A DNA stretch of 64,000 nt from Alisma plantago-aquatica (taxonomy: Eukaryota > Streptophyta > Magnoliopsida > Alismatales > Alismataceae). The DNA lies in assembly GCA_963693085.1 (NCBI GenBank), contig OY856412.1, positions 965,554,281-965,618,280 on the forward strand, written 5' to 3'. How positions within the stretch are numbered: the stretch's first letter is position 1; every line of letters starts with the position of its first letter. Shown here in pieces: positions 1 through 11,990 of this stretch. Both the position numbers and the translations under genes were made by a program. A model generated the notes under the pieces. The model was given only the letters and a program-made list of their open reading frames with translations. It was not told the DNA's origin and did not search any database.

Positions 1-1500
1 TACCAAATTCATTAACAACGTCTTTTACTCTTTCATAAACAACCTCCCCTGGTATAGGTTTAGGTGCACTCCGTTCCTCATTCAATCCATTGAATGCTTT
101 GCGCTTCCTACGATACGGATGGAATTTTGTAAGAAACCTTCAATGACCGAGATATACAGTCTTACCGCCATGTTTTAGTCTTGTTGAATCAGTGTTCTCT
201 TCACATATAGGACACACTTTAGCTCCTTTGACACTATATCCAGACAAATTCCCATATATTGGAAAGTCATTAATAGTGCAAAACAACATAGCATGCAAAC
301 GAAATATCTCTCTTCGTGAAGCATCATAGGTCATCACACCTTCCCCCTAGAGTTTCTTTAAGTCATCAATCAGAGGTTCAAGATAAACATCGATGTCATT
401 TTCAGGTTGTTTAGGGCCCGATATCAACAACGACAACATTACATACTTATTTTTCATACACAGCCAGGGAGGAAGATTGTATATAACAAGCATGACTGGC
501 CAAGTGCTATGTTGGCTGCTCAATGTCCCGTACGGATTCATCCCATCTGTACAAAGCCCAAGTCTTAGATTCCTGACTTCTTCACCAAATTTAGGGTACA
601 ATAAATCAATCTTCTTCCACTATGGGAAATCAGACGCATGTCGTACGATCCCATCATTATTTTTCTTAACATCTGCATGCCACCTCAAATTTTTCACATC
701 TATCAGATTGACAAACAAGCGTTGAAACTGTGATATTATAGGTAGATACCACATCACCTTAGCAGGAGAACCAGTTTTGGACTCCCTCGAAGTCGTCAAT
801 TTATACCGTGACGCACCACATTTTGAACAATCTTTCAAATCCACATAGTCCTTTTGAAATAATACACAATCATTCGGGCATGCGTGTATCCATTGGGCAC
901 AACAATTTCTTTACCTGGTATGTTGAGAATGGTAGCTCGTTTCCTTCAGGAAGCATTTCTTTCAACAAAGACAACAATGACGTGAAGCTTTTGTCGCTCC
1001 ATCTATTGTTAGCTTTCAGCTTATACAATCTCAACACAGTGCTAAGCTTCATAAACTTAGTACAAACCTGTGTATAACGATATCTCAGCATCATGCACAA
1101 TGTTTCTAAAAATGGGAGGTGGATCGGTGTGCTCTACCCCACAACTATCCAGCATCACATCAACGATGTCTACTGGAAATGGTTCATTCACATCTACGTC
1201 ATCGTAGGCAATTTCTTCTTCCACACAAGCACTGCTATCGACATCCACTGGTTTCGGGTTTGAAATCTCTCCATGCCAGTGTCATTCTGTATAGCCTTGT
1301 ATAATCCCGTTGCACATGACATGACTTTTGATTTCGTCACCAGTGCTGACTTTCAAGTTGTTACCACAATGCCTACATGGACAGTAGAACCTATCTCCAG
1401 GTTGTTTCCTATGTTCCTCGACAAATCTAATAAACTGGTCAAGACCAGAAATAAACTCTGGGGTGCAGCGATTGCGAATGGACATCCATGATTTATCCAT
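1..1500 (-). pseudogene. TNP2-like CACTA transposase, N-terminal part, frameshifted, partial
   Basis: The start MDKSWM at 1500 opens a transposase-associated domain with cysteine/histidine pairs (CPCRHCGNN, then IKSHVMCNG; 1500-1282). Acidic linker sequence follows (about 1248-1100). The TNP2 catalytic-domain region then appears in pieces: a Ser/Leu-rich segment with LLKEMLPEGNELP and the CPMD motif (1100-870), a CSKCGASRY zinc-knuckle-like segment (844-620), LRLGLCTDGMNPYG...STWPVMLVIYNLPPWLC (601-347), and DFPIYGNLSGYSVKG with CPICEENT (337-140). These are hallmark TNP2 (PF02992-type) blocks. Successive blocks lie in different frames with stops between them; a few breaks could be introns, but several look like true frameshifts. 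The C-terminal part lies outside the window. Confidence 0.87.
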
Positions 1501-1610
1501 TCTATGATCAAAGAGAAATCAAATATACATTACAACAAGATTAGGGTCTAGGGTTAACAAATACATGTGATGTCATTCTTATATATAATAAATGTGTACC
1601 ACCTATCCCA

Positions 1611-1779
1611 TTCTTGAACACCTAATCTCACTAGTAAGTGTATAATGTGTATTGGGTTTTCAAGAAAATTTCGGCAGCATTTCCCCGCTATTACAAACGG
1701 GGAAATGCTGCCGAAATTTTCTCAAAAACGCAATACACATTATACACTTACATCCTAAGCGAGATCAGGTGTTCAAGAA
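1611..1779. repeat. Long inverted repeat (hairpin) upstream of the transposase start
   Basis: Two arms of about 77-82 bp (1611-1687 and 1698-1779) pair around a loop of about 10 bp. The inner stem AATTTCGGCAGCATTTCCCCG is matched by its reverse complement, and the outer stem contains GTATAATGTGTATTG/CAATACACATTATAC. Pairing is nearly perfect near the loop and imperfect at the base. It lies just 5' of the transposase ORF inside the CACTA element. It could be a small nested foldback/MITE or a structured leader. Confidence 0.75.
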
Positions 1780-1800
1780 CAGTCCCAAACCGGGGACTAT

Positions 1801-1831
1801 CCAAGATTTACTCCTAATGAGTAAATCTTGG
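1801..1831. repeat. Short perfect hairpin
   Basis: CCAAGATTTACTC and GAGTAAATCTTGG flank a 5-base loop. It directly follows the longer hairpin and a GTCCC...GGGAC pair, making the whole 1.6-1.85 kb stretch a cluster of foldbacks. ATACATGTGNTGTCATTCTTATA occurs on both sides of the cluster (near 1560 and 1853), suggesting a duplicated flank. Confidence 0.6.
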
Positions 1832-2490
1832 ATGGGTTTCTAGGCCAATAAATACATGTGTTGTCATTCTTATACTTAAAATCCTAGTTCTTCAAGTTAG
1901 GGTGATTATTGATGTCTTTAAAATCATGATTGGCAATTTAGGGAAAAGTTCATCATTTACATTCCAAGCATGTCACATGTGTGCATTACAGTTCATCATT
2001 AAGCAAAAAGGGTGATTAGGTTTCTCAATATACTCAATAATGAAACAAGTTACCAATTTCATAGTTAGGACGGTAGAGATACCCTAATTAAGATCCAGAT
2101 CTAATGGTTCATAATGAGCTTGTGATAAAGTTACATCACTATAAAGTTACATCACTAGATGATTATATAATTTCAAAAGTAGTACACAAATAAATTCAAA
2201 TGATTAGATAACTAAATAAAAATAGTAGACAAAAAAATACAAATAAGTAGATGAATAAATACAAATCTATTGATAAACTAATATAAATCAGTAGATGATG
2301 ATCAATTAATTGCTGAATCAGTACATAAATAAATACAAACATTAGATGAATACATACATATCAATTGAAAAATATAGTTAAATCAATTGATAAATAAATT
2401 TCATTAAGTAGATGATTAAATCATAACAAAATCAGTACATAAATAAACACAAATAAGTAAATAACTAAAAAATAAAATAAAAAAACGCCC
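1832..2490. other. AT-rich CACTA 5' non-coding, no gene seen
   Basis: Strongly AT-rich sequence with many degenerate words of the type AAATCAGTAGATAAATAAATACAAAT (about 2190-2470), like a decayed minisatellite. No coding frame is supported. It lies between the transposase start and the GC-rich leader. Confidence 0.6.
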
Positions 2491-2494
2491 AACA

Positions 2495-2913
2495 TCAGCC
2501 TAGGCGTGCCTTGGCACCGCCCAAGCAGCCGCCGGAGCAGAGGAAGAAGGAAGAAGGAAGAAGGAAGAAGGCAGGGTGGGCATACCTTGAGGGCAGAGGA
2601 GAGCAGCGGCCGGAGCAAGACCTAGCAGCAGCTGGCAGCCGGCGCCAGCAATGAGGAGAGGAGAGGAGCGATGACGAGGGCGGTGAGGAAAGGACAGCAG
2701 CCACCGGCGGGGGCAGCAGTGAGGAGAGGAGAGGTGCCGGCGAGGAGCGGCGGCGGAAGGGAGAGCAGCAGGAGCGGCGGCGAGGGCGTTGACCAGGAGT
2801 GCTGGTGGCGCGGGGGAGCAACGGCGACCGGGGCAACGACGACGCCGACGGCAGGGAGCAGAATCGCCAGACCTAGCAGAGTTGCACTGAAACAGAGACA
2901 ATGGGGAAAATAG
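2495..2913. other. GC-rich leader island inside the CACTA element
   Basis: Abrupt GC-rich, purine-biased block on the plus strand (GGAGGAGCGGCGG-type words, GAAGAAGGAAGAAGG runs at about 2540-2570). Frames are open on both strands only because of composition. The encoded peptides are low-complexity Arg/Gly/Ala or Pro/Ser/Ala with no recognisable domain. Its place between the subterminal repeats and the transposase suggests a 5' untranslated leader or first exon of the element. Confidence 0.5.
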
Positions 2914-2934
2914 ATCTGTTTCGCGGGGCTATTA

Positions 2935-3495
2935 ACTGTACCATAGGCGTCAGTTATTCAAATAAACCGACACATAAAATTAACAGTGTCGGTTATCCAC
3001 AAAAACCGACACCTATTCTCAACTATAGTTGTCGGTTGTAACTACAACACAACCGACGTCTAAATACATATGCTGATTAAAAAAATTGTTCTCGATTAAT
3101 GACCATAGTCGTCGGTGTCTTCTGGCAACCGACGCTTAAAGGGTGTGAAAAATTCCCCGCGGACAGCGCGGGAAAACTCATAAGCGTCGGTCATTGTGGT
3201 TAAATCGACGACCAAAATGTGCCGAATTTCTGTCTCGCGAATAACCTTTAGTCGTCGGTTTATTATTTATCAACCGACGCCATATGTTAAATTTTGGAGG
3301 TAATTTTTTCCGCTGGAAATTTTAAATTTGGCGGTTAATTTTAGGCGTCAGTTTTTTATTAAGTAACCGACACTGAATAGAAGCGGTACCCGTGTCTGGG
3401 CACCCTTCATAGATTGGATGTCATTTTATGTTATCAACCGACACTGTATAGTTTCGTTGTCGGTTTATTTATACAACCGACACCTGTAAAAGTGA
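2935..3495. repeat. CACTA subterminal repeat region
   Basis: The word AACCGAC(A/G)C and its complement GTCGGTT recur more than ten times in both orientations over about 560 bp, often as facing pairs around 6-20 bp. Arrays of short subterminal motifs next to the terminus are the known binding sites for the element-encoded TNPA-type protein in CACTA elements. Confidence 0.8.
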
Positions 3496-3506
3496 CTTTA
3501 TAAGCC

Positions 3507-3521
3507 ATTTCTGTAGTAGTG
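3507..3521 (-). repeat. CACTA terminal inverted repeat
   Basis: Read on the minus strand, the end begins CACTACTACAGAAAT, the classical plant CACTA terminus. It defines the outer border of the element. Confidence 0.85.
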
Positions 3522-5939
3522 AGGGTTTTCGAGATGTACTTTATAAGATACTATTTATCAAGGTTTTTACTAAAAATATTTAGGTTTAATCTAGCATACC
3601 TCTATACACACTAGTCATACACTTGTACTTAGATTTTGATTTCTTATAAATATAGTCTAGCACCTTTCTTTAGATGAATGGGGATAATATAGTCAAACCT
3701 ACATGCGATTTTGAGTATGACTGTCCAAGTATAAATTCTCCCTTACTTATAAAATCATACTTACTATCTCTTAAATATCACTCAATTCAAATAAAGTCAA
3801 TATTTTACCTACATATATACTCCAATTAATTTTTCTAGAGTTTTGAATTTATAAAAAGGATACAGTTACTATTTAGATGTTTTAAATAATGCTTTCTAAA
3901 CGAGATAACTTATAAATGCTATTACACGTGTACCTAGACCATCATATTACATATAAGACTTGGAGGATTGACTAATCAATATGATTAAGGTACATGTACA
4001 ATATTTTAGACTTCGTATTCGTTAGTCTTGCTACACCATCATATGGACATATTCATATTACTAGGTGATTGTAAGTTTTATTAGTTATCATCTAAATATC
4101 AAAATCTGAATTATAGGAAGCTGCACTTAGTCACTTACACGTGGTTCTTTGATTTAAAGATTGGACAATCTGCTACAGGTTCTCGATGTATCGGCTTGCC
4201 TTGACCACAGTACTTTGCTTTAGCTTGCCAGTGTTTGAAGGATAGTTGTCATGAGGGTGTTCGTCATTGGGTCTCTGGCCGGAGATAGTCTTTAGGCCAT
4301 TACTTTAGTTCTGGATCGGTTATGTAGTTCAGTGACAAGCAGTTTGCTGCTCCCTTGTCTGGGATTATTGGCAACGTTGGGGTAGGTCAGCCATATGGAG
4401 GTTTGCATGTCTGCAACAGAGATCACCTTGGATCCATAAGTCTTATTGTTGGAGGGATGTGGATGGTGAAGTCAGGGAAGTGGCTGGCGACGGGGATTTG
4501 TAGGTTGTGAGGTTGGATTGCAGACGACTTCATGGAGAGGAGATGCAAACGCATGCAGATCTGAATCTCCATGCCCAGATCCATGGGAAGGCCGAACTCC
4601 GTGGTGGTGGAGGCTGACGGCGGTGACGAGACTGGACCAAGTTGAAGGGGATTGGTGAGAGGATCTGCTATTGACGAGGGACGGTGCTGATGGCGTTGGT
4701 GGTCGGATGTGTTGACGGCAATGGTGAGAAAATAGAAAGGTGTAGGTCAGAATTCCGTGTGATCGAGAGTGTAGCTATCATGGCGTTGTTAACCAGTCCG
4801 CCGCAGACCAAGTCGGAGGGGTTGCGGCCGGTTGTTGCAACCCGACACTGGCTATTTTGTAGAGTTGAACCTGGCGGCGCTAGATAGGGCTTTGGTGAAA
4901 GTCACAAATTTGCTATAGGCGAGGTCAGACTGGTGACATGGAAGGACCGTGTGATTTCTCAGACCACACGTCGTCATTGAGGGCCGGTTTGGTTGCGAAG
5001 GAGGCTCTGCACCTATCAATGGTATTGCAGGTGGTGAGGGATATAGGCGAAGAAGGTTTGAAGGTGTTAGGAAGCGGCGGCAGATCTTCTGCTCGGGTGT
5101 CGTGGACGATTCACGGAGACTGCTTGCCTTGGCGTGATCCGGCTCGCCGTGGCCGTTGGCATTTGGCAAGGCCCCTCGCAGGTCGCTGGTGGCGTAGCAT
5201 ACGACAATAGTTGCCGGCGTTGGTGATTGGCTGCGATCGGATGACAAAATCGTGATCAGCAGGTCATGAGGAGAGAAGGAAGGAGATGTGACGACTGGAC
5301 ATTGTCGAGGACATTAGTCTGTCGGAGAAGAACACGGAGTAGACGAAGAGGGAACCAGGAGGAGATGGCGGTGACGGCAGCAGACCAGGGTTTTATTAAC
5401 TTGTTGAGGGAGTACGGGAATTGGTGAGGCCCATCGGATCAAGAGGGACAGAGAAACGGCGAGGGATGCAGGGAGGGTGATCGCCGTTCTCCTTATAACA
5501 GGCATTGTGCGCGTGGGGGCAGAAGACCGCGTTGTAACACGGCTGCAGCCTGTTTGACCTGGCGTTACCTATTGCTATTTAATTTGCACATTAATCATGT
5601 CATCTTTAAGAGTCTATATATCAAACGTTTTTAGTCCTTTTGACCTTAAACTTTAACCATACTTCTAATTGGTATTAAACTGTGTTCTAAAAATTGTTTC
5701 TCCAATTTATCATTTCAAGGTGACCAATAATTACTAGCATGTAATCATATGATAATTGGATTTGTATAGTTTGTTCTTCCCGTGTGATTTCAATGTATTG
5801 AAGATAATTCCATGAAGTGAAATATTGACTGTAAAATTAGCTAAAATAGGTTTTCAATTTGAGAAGATTATGAAATAAAAGCTCAAAATTTAATTTAGTA
5901 CTAAAATATGTTACAAATATTTTGGGGACATGTTAATCA
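3522..5939. other. Unassigned flank; GC-richer island at about 4.14-5.57 kb
   Basis: 3522-4140 is AT-rich with no recognisable feature. From about 4140 to 5570 the base composition rises and frames stay open for 60-130 codons on either strand (for example 4852-5247 minus). No domain, splice pattern or start context can be defended, and neither strand gives a continuous product. It could be a decayed host gene fragment or the leader of an unrecognised element. 5580-5939 is again AT-rich and empty. Confidence 0.4.
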
Positions 5940-5984
5940 ATCATCTTTTTATCTCGTTGCAGATCATTTATCTCCCTAGTTACA

Positions 5985-7240
5985 ATCCCCATTTGGGCTT
6001 GCATCATGCTCAACATGTTGTTTCTATTGAGGGTACTTTTATTAAGCTTATCAATGATCTCAGCTTGTCTCTTTGCAAAACAAACATTTCACACATCAAT
6101 TCAGGTTGAGATTGACTGTGGTTTTGCTTTTGATTTCAGTTCTTGTTCTAGTTCCAGTTCTAGTTTTGGTTTGGAAATTGTTTTCATTCTACTAGGAAGT
6201 TGTGTGGCGGGTGAACCTAGACGGTCCACTAGTCTCTCCCAAAACCACGCGGTCTAGAAGATGGATTGTTAGACTTGTTCAATATTTGCGAGTTCTTTGC
6301 TGCATTCCTGTTCCCATACAAAAATCCAAGATGGTCATGTCTCTTAAAATTGATGTAAGAGACATTCTCAACAAATCCATCTTGGTTGTCTTCTTCTGTG
6401 TGTGTGTAGATACAATAGTCAATTCCATGTCTTCTCTCCCCACAATTGACATTGATCATGCTAGTTTCTGCATAGTGTTTTCCTTTGACAATAATCTCAT
6501 TCAAAGAATGAACATGTGCATCTATTTTTTCCATCTTAGCAATCAAGGATTCTAGGGCCTTTGAGTGTGATGTGGTCCCCATAGTGAAAACATTCCTGAT
6601 GGTCCTCTTTCATACTCTAAGCCAGCTTGTAGTGCAGTCATGTTGTCTATGATCTCCTTGGAGCATTTAGAGTCCTACCCTATGAAACACTCCTAAATGC
6701 TACATTTTGATATGTCCTTTTGCTTTAGTGAACCTATTGCACAAAGTACCAACTAGATATCCTTTGTCAAAATTGTGGTGAGGACATTCTCTCTGATACT
6801 CCTAGTATCATTCCCATGCTTTGGTTAGGTTGTCAATATGTTTCTATCTAAAACTGGTAGTTGTGTTGTTGCACCTTATTGTCTTCTCAACTAGGAATAA
6901 CTTTGTGAGAAAATCATCTTCTAGGGCTTCCCATCCATGTATGTTCATGCTTCAAAGTTCAATACCATGCAAGTGCTTTGTCCCTCAGAGAGAAGTAGAA
7001 AGATCTATAGTAGATAACTTCTTGAGGCACCCTATGCTCAAGGTATCATAGATGATTTTGAAGGATTCAATGTACTGAATAGGGACTTTCCTCAAGTGAA
7101 TTTCCTTGAATGTTTGCTACTGCATTATGGCTATGGAAGCCGAATTTAATTTGAAGTTAGCAACATTCATTTTGGAGAGGAATACAGGTTTCCACATTTC
7201 AATGGCGTGAATGTCTGCTAAGAAATGAAGAGAAGGACGA
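5985..7240 (-). pseudogene. Ty3/gypsy-type gag relic
   Basis: Reading the minus strand from about 7190 gives the retrotransposon-gag pattern in pieces: a segment like KPVFLSKMNVANFKLNS, then FKIIYDTLSI, then SMNIHGWEALEDDFLTK, followed by ECPHHNFDKGYLVGTLCNRF and MTALQAG-like sequence. The last long open piece (6582-6229) begins MGTTSHSKALESLIAKMEKID. The central Trp/Glu/Phe-rich block matches the conserved core of gypsy capsid proteins. Multiple stops and frame changes make it non-functional. No protease or reverse transcriptase follows on the left, so only a gag fragment remains. Confidence 0.7.
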
Positions 7241-7242
7241 GT

Positions 7243-10200
7243 GTGAGACCCCTAACCTTGCTTAAAGTGTTGAACAAGCTTAATTATCATAATTTAATTC
7301 TTATAACCCTAATATGATATCTTTTTAAATCATATTACAAACTTAAGTTTCAAATTTGGTCCAATTTGGACACTATTTGAGCAAGTTATGCAATTTTATG
7401 CACATTTTGGACTTTTCTGCAATTTACCCAATTGAGAGGTTTTCTTTGCAATTTATCACTTGAATTATTTTCTTGGATATTCTATAATCATTCTTGAGCT
7501 TTTTGAGCCATGGGGAACCTATTTAAACCTTGGTTTGAAGGTATTTTCCTCAAGGGTATTTTAGGGTTTACCCGTTCATGGATGAGCTACCTTTAGTAGT
7601 TATCAACTAATGAATTATTTGATTGGCTTGGAAATTTGACAAAGGAAAGCTAAGTAGGTCTATATATATGGTGGGGGAGATACTTCTATGTGTTCTTGTA
7701 TATTCTTAATAGTTTAAGGCCATGGACACTTGGAAAGATACTAGAACTTTAACTTTTTCTTTTTCTATATCTTAAAGTTTCATATACTTATCCCTAAGCA
7801 CCCAAACGAGCCATTTTCTCTCCACCACTTCTCTCCTTATATGAACCTCATTATACCTCTGTGCTTCTGCAAATTTCCTATCCAAGGAGGAAGAAAGAGG
7901 GGATCTTCTTAGAAAAAGAATCTAGGGTTGCAATTGACTTCCTTTTAGGGTTTAAAAAGCTTCTTTCTAATGATCTTGACCTAAAAGAGTAAGAATTCCC
8001 TTCTTTCCTCCATTTATTTCTTTTTTATCCATCCTTAGACCTTCCTCCATGTCAGAACCTTGCTGATCCATGGTATAAATTGCTCTAAAGCTCTAAAACC
8101 CTACCTTTCTTGCTCCTTATGCTTAGGGTTTGCTCATTTGATGAAGACAAGTACTAGATTGACGAGTTCACAGCTTATGCTTGGATTTTCTATCCTACCT
8201 GCTCATGTTTTCTTCTATTTGGGAATTTATCTTCTAATTATAGGCAAGTTTTATAACTTGCTCCACGTTTATTGGTTACCATAAGCTTGCTAGCTCATGT
8301 TCTTGCTTGAAAATGATGATCCATGCACTAAAAAGCTATGCTTGACTTGGATTTCGATTTTTATAATGTTTCCTATTCTGATTTCAATTCTAGATGAACC
8401 TATGATCATGCGTACATTATTCCTAAGGTATAATATGACTTGGATCAGGTTGGTTTGACAACCTATGGTTCTACACACCTATCAACCAATGGTCAATTTA
8501 GGGTTAAAGTTGATTTCTTCTATAAACACAACTCAATGGTGGTACCATTGCATGGTGTTGTCTTCCATGCCAACTGATAGTGGTGACCAATGGTTTCAAC
8601 TAACGTTCACCCCTTAGGTCAGGTGTTTTCCTAATTAGAAGCTTAATGATCAACAACTAAGTACCCTAATGATGCTATCAATCAATGGTGACATTAGCTT
8701 GATATCTGATGGTGATTAATGAATATAGTGTTGATCTAACGACCTATGGTGACTTAATGGTCACTATTGATGGTCGATTATGTCTCCAAAAACTATGGTG
8801 AGTTAATCATCTAGTTTTAGCATCAATTAAGCCTTAAACCAATGGTTTCTTGGGTCATTTGATGCAACAGTCAGACCTATACTCCAATTAATGGTTTTAA
8901 TATATGAACTTGACCTAATGGTTAATATCTAATGTTTCTTCATCCAATAAATTGGAATGATGCCTAAATGTAATATGTTGGTCCTAAAAAATTGATTTAA
9001 ATGGTTTCCTTTATGAGATCAACTTAAGAACCTCATTTATTGATGGCTTGTTTTAAATAAACAATCACTTATGGGTTTTACCCTACTCTCAATGGAACTT
9101 TTTGTGTTGTTAATCAAGGGATGTCTAGGGTTAGATGGTGACTCTTTCTATATCACAACTCAATGATTTCATAGGTGGTTTGTTCAAGATGTTTTCTTAT
9201 GTAAATGAACAATGGCTTTACCTTTTCAACATTTCATGGTTAGAAGTTGATGCCTCAATATTCCCATTGTTTTGGGTGAAGCGTGTAGTGTAATGTTATG
9301 ATTCAAATGATGAGAATTTGATGGTTCAATGCCTTAAATTGTAGTCTTACCCTTTCCCTCATATGATTATGATTTATGATCACCATAATAATGAATGGGT
9401 AACCCTAATGAGGTATATCTTGTTATATCTAGCTTTAATATAACTAAATGATGGTAATTGGGTATGAATAGTCCTTGAATGATTAATACAATCATGGAGT
9501 GCTCTCTTATTGTTTTTGAAACCCTAGTATGCTATAACTCGATGGTTACACCATGGTTTATGTGTGGGTTCATACTTGAGAATAGTATGGAATGTGATGG
9601 TGATGCTTCACCTTATGCATCCATGATCCAGTGGGGATGTCGTGAGTTAGGGTTTGGGTATGAGTATTGATTAGTAACATTAATATAATTTATCTTGTTG
9701 AACCTAACTCTAATGCAAATAGATAAAGATGAGTATTCATTTTTAACCTTCTTATATGATGGCATGATGGTGAAATAATCTCCTTAATGTGATCATAACC
9801 TTAATGTGTTAATTGGTAGTTATCATAGCCACATGGTTGATACTTTCTTATGCTAAACATGTGCATTATGAATATGATAAGGGTTAATCGTATCTAGAAT
9901 CCTTGCATGTTGATGTAATAAAGGAATATTCTTAATGAACCCTTCTATGATTGTTTATGAATATCTCCTAGCTCATTAATGTAATATTGTGCTGATCTAG
10001 TGTATTATATGTAAGTGATGTTGTTGAGCCTTGTTGTAAGGCATGGAATGATAATGATGATGTTACCGGGAATAGTATGATGGTCTTAATAACCTTTGGG
10101 CATGGATGAGCCCTGAATGAGGTGTAATCCTCTTGTGTTGATAAGGGTTGATACCCTGTGATATTGTGAAAAGGATTTATATCTTGTGATAGTATGATGA

Positions 10201-11990
10201 CTAGTGTATCTCATGAATGACAAGTGAATAGTACCATGTGATGATGAGATGAGAAATTGTGTTTTACACATTTTATAACTTTTGAAGTTGTGATACTTAT
10301 ATGCTTGCTAGAAGTGAATTAGGGCTTGTATGTCCACTTATTTGATGCAGCCTTAATTCACCCAATTGGAGATAACTAATCAAGTAAAACTCTAATCATG
10401 TAGTGCCCTATGCCATAGAACCATCTTCAGTGTCAGAACTTGTTGGATGGTGAAACGAGTATTCCTAAGGGAAACTCAGAGCACATACTATTGAGTATGC
10501 GGGGTTCTTATCATCTTGACACCAAGTGTTTTAGGAGGATGGCTACAATCATACCTAGCCTACTTTTTGAGAATGACTTTGGTCGGGTCTCGGTGATTAT
10601 TACATGATGTGATTAGAGGACAACTACAGTTGTACCTCATTGATTGGGTTTGAATACCCTAGATGCTAGCACCGTGACCTGTACCAAGCTGGGCTAGTTA
10701 TAGGACTATATGTCGTTGTTTTGTAGTTTGACTATATGTCACTATGGTGCAGACTTGTACTGACCGAGTATGGAGAAGATCTTGGAGTCTGGCTCTTCCT
10801 AGATCCTATGTGGAATTGATTGTGACCAAAAGGTGGTCAGTTGGACTTTGAGTGGTATGACTCAAACTCCCCATGGCGTAATAAAAGATGTAATAAAACC
10901 ATGTAGCATATTTGTTTAGGGTTATACACGATGTTTCACATTGGATGATAACCATTTTTGTTATCTTTACATAAATATTATGCTTAGTACAATTTATAGA
11001 TAGTAGATATACTTAGGTTGTGGATATGATTAAGATTGTAGATGTACACATACAGTAGATATGCTTATGTTGATAGCTATACTGCTACTGTTGGTTAAAA
11101 TCATGATGCTAGATATCTTATGTTGTTAGTTATGTTTAGCATGATAGCCATGCCTTTGTAACTAGAGATGCATATACTGCTAATCATGCTTATCCAGATA
11201 GTTGTACTTATGTTGTTATCTCTTCTTATGATGTTGATATGTTCAACCTGTTAGACATGCTGATGTTGTTAGCTATGCATATGATACTAGATTTATTCAT
11301 GATGTTAGAGATGTTCATGCTGCTAAACTCCTTATACTGTTAATAGGGATATGAGAATAGTTTGGCTAATGAAGATAGTTATTATCTGCAACTTTATGTA
11401 TTTTGTTAATCATCAATGTTATTGAGCTTATTTGTTATATATGAAATAACTTCTTAAACTGTCTCATTACCTAAAAATGTTGGAATCAATAAACGTTGTT
11501 GGGGGTTATATCTCTTGCTGGGACATGGGTCTCACCCTTGTGGTTTGCCACATTTTTTAGGTAATCGAAAGTGATGAAAACAAACATGTGGTAGAAAAGA
11601 GGAGCTATAGTAATGAATCTTTGAGAAAGTTGATTAGATGTTTAGTGTGTCATAGAGTCATCCCTGTACTCTCAGGTTCGGATAGGAAAAGTTTGTATAT
11701 GGTGTTTCAAACGAATTGGAATTTTGTTAGCATGTTAATGTTTGTTGTGTGGCATATACAAATATTGTTCTCGTATGTATATATGTTGTGGCTAAGGTGA
11801 TAGAACAATTTGTATCAAATTCTTGGCATAATATGGATATAAGAAAGATGTTGGGCTCTTATGTAAATATTTCTAAGAAGGTGCTGACGTTGAAATCGGT
11901 TTTAATTTACCCATATTTTTTGATATGTGATTAATTAATGATTGATTGTGTTTTATATTTTGAGTAATCTCATCTAGTGTAATAGGTTCT
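7243..11990 (+). repeat. Degenerate long LTR-like sequence related to the giant-LTR element
   Basis: It opens TGTGAGACCCCTAACC. It shares with the minus-strand LTR of the 35-50 kb element an early block of the form TTTGGTCCAATTTGGACA ... GCACATTTTGGAC ... AATTTACCCAATTGAGAGG. Near its far end (11507-11560) it has GTTATATCTCTTGCTGGG then GTCTCACCC and an ACATTTTTTAGGTA word. The same words occur in the same order near the end of the giant LTR (about 35690-35770, minus strand). The interior (8.5-11.4 kb) is ATGGT-rich low-complexity sequence with no supported gene. The right border is uncertain (about 11.6-12.0 kb). It is probably the LTR or solo LTR of an old relative. Confidence 0.5.

Larger units (their letters stand above)
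1..3521 (-). mobile_element. CACTA (En/Spm-type) DNA transposon, 5' portion, runs off the left edge
   Basis: The right border is the terminal repeat CACTACTACAGAAA read on the minus strand (outermost base 3521). Behind it come about 0.55 kb of dispersed inverted AACCGAC/GTCGGTT words, a GC-rich leader, then a TNP2-type transposase on the minus strand. This order (CACTA terminus, subterminal repeats, leader, TNPD/TNP2 gene) is the known architecture of plant CACTA elements. The 3-bp target duplication cannot be tested because the other end lies outside the window; the bases next to the border are agg (3522-3524). The transposase reading frame is broken, so this copy looks inactive. Confidence 0.88.

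Noticed and set aside
2421..2913. Overlapping open frames of 65-133 codons on both strands in a GC-rich block
   Set aside because: Peptides are low-complexity Arg/Gly/Ala or Pro/Ser/Ala and the frames are explained by lack of AT-rich stop codons.
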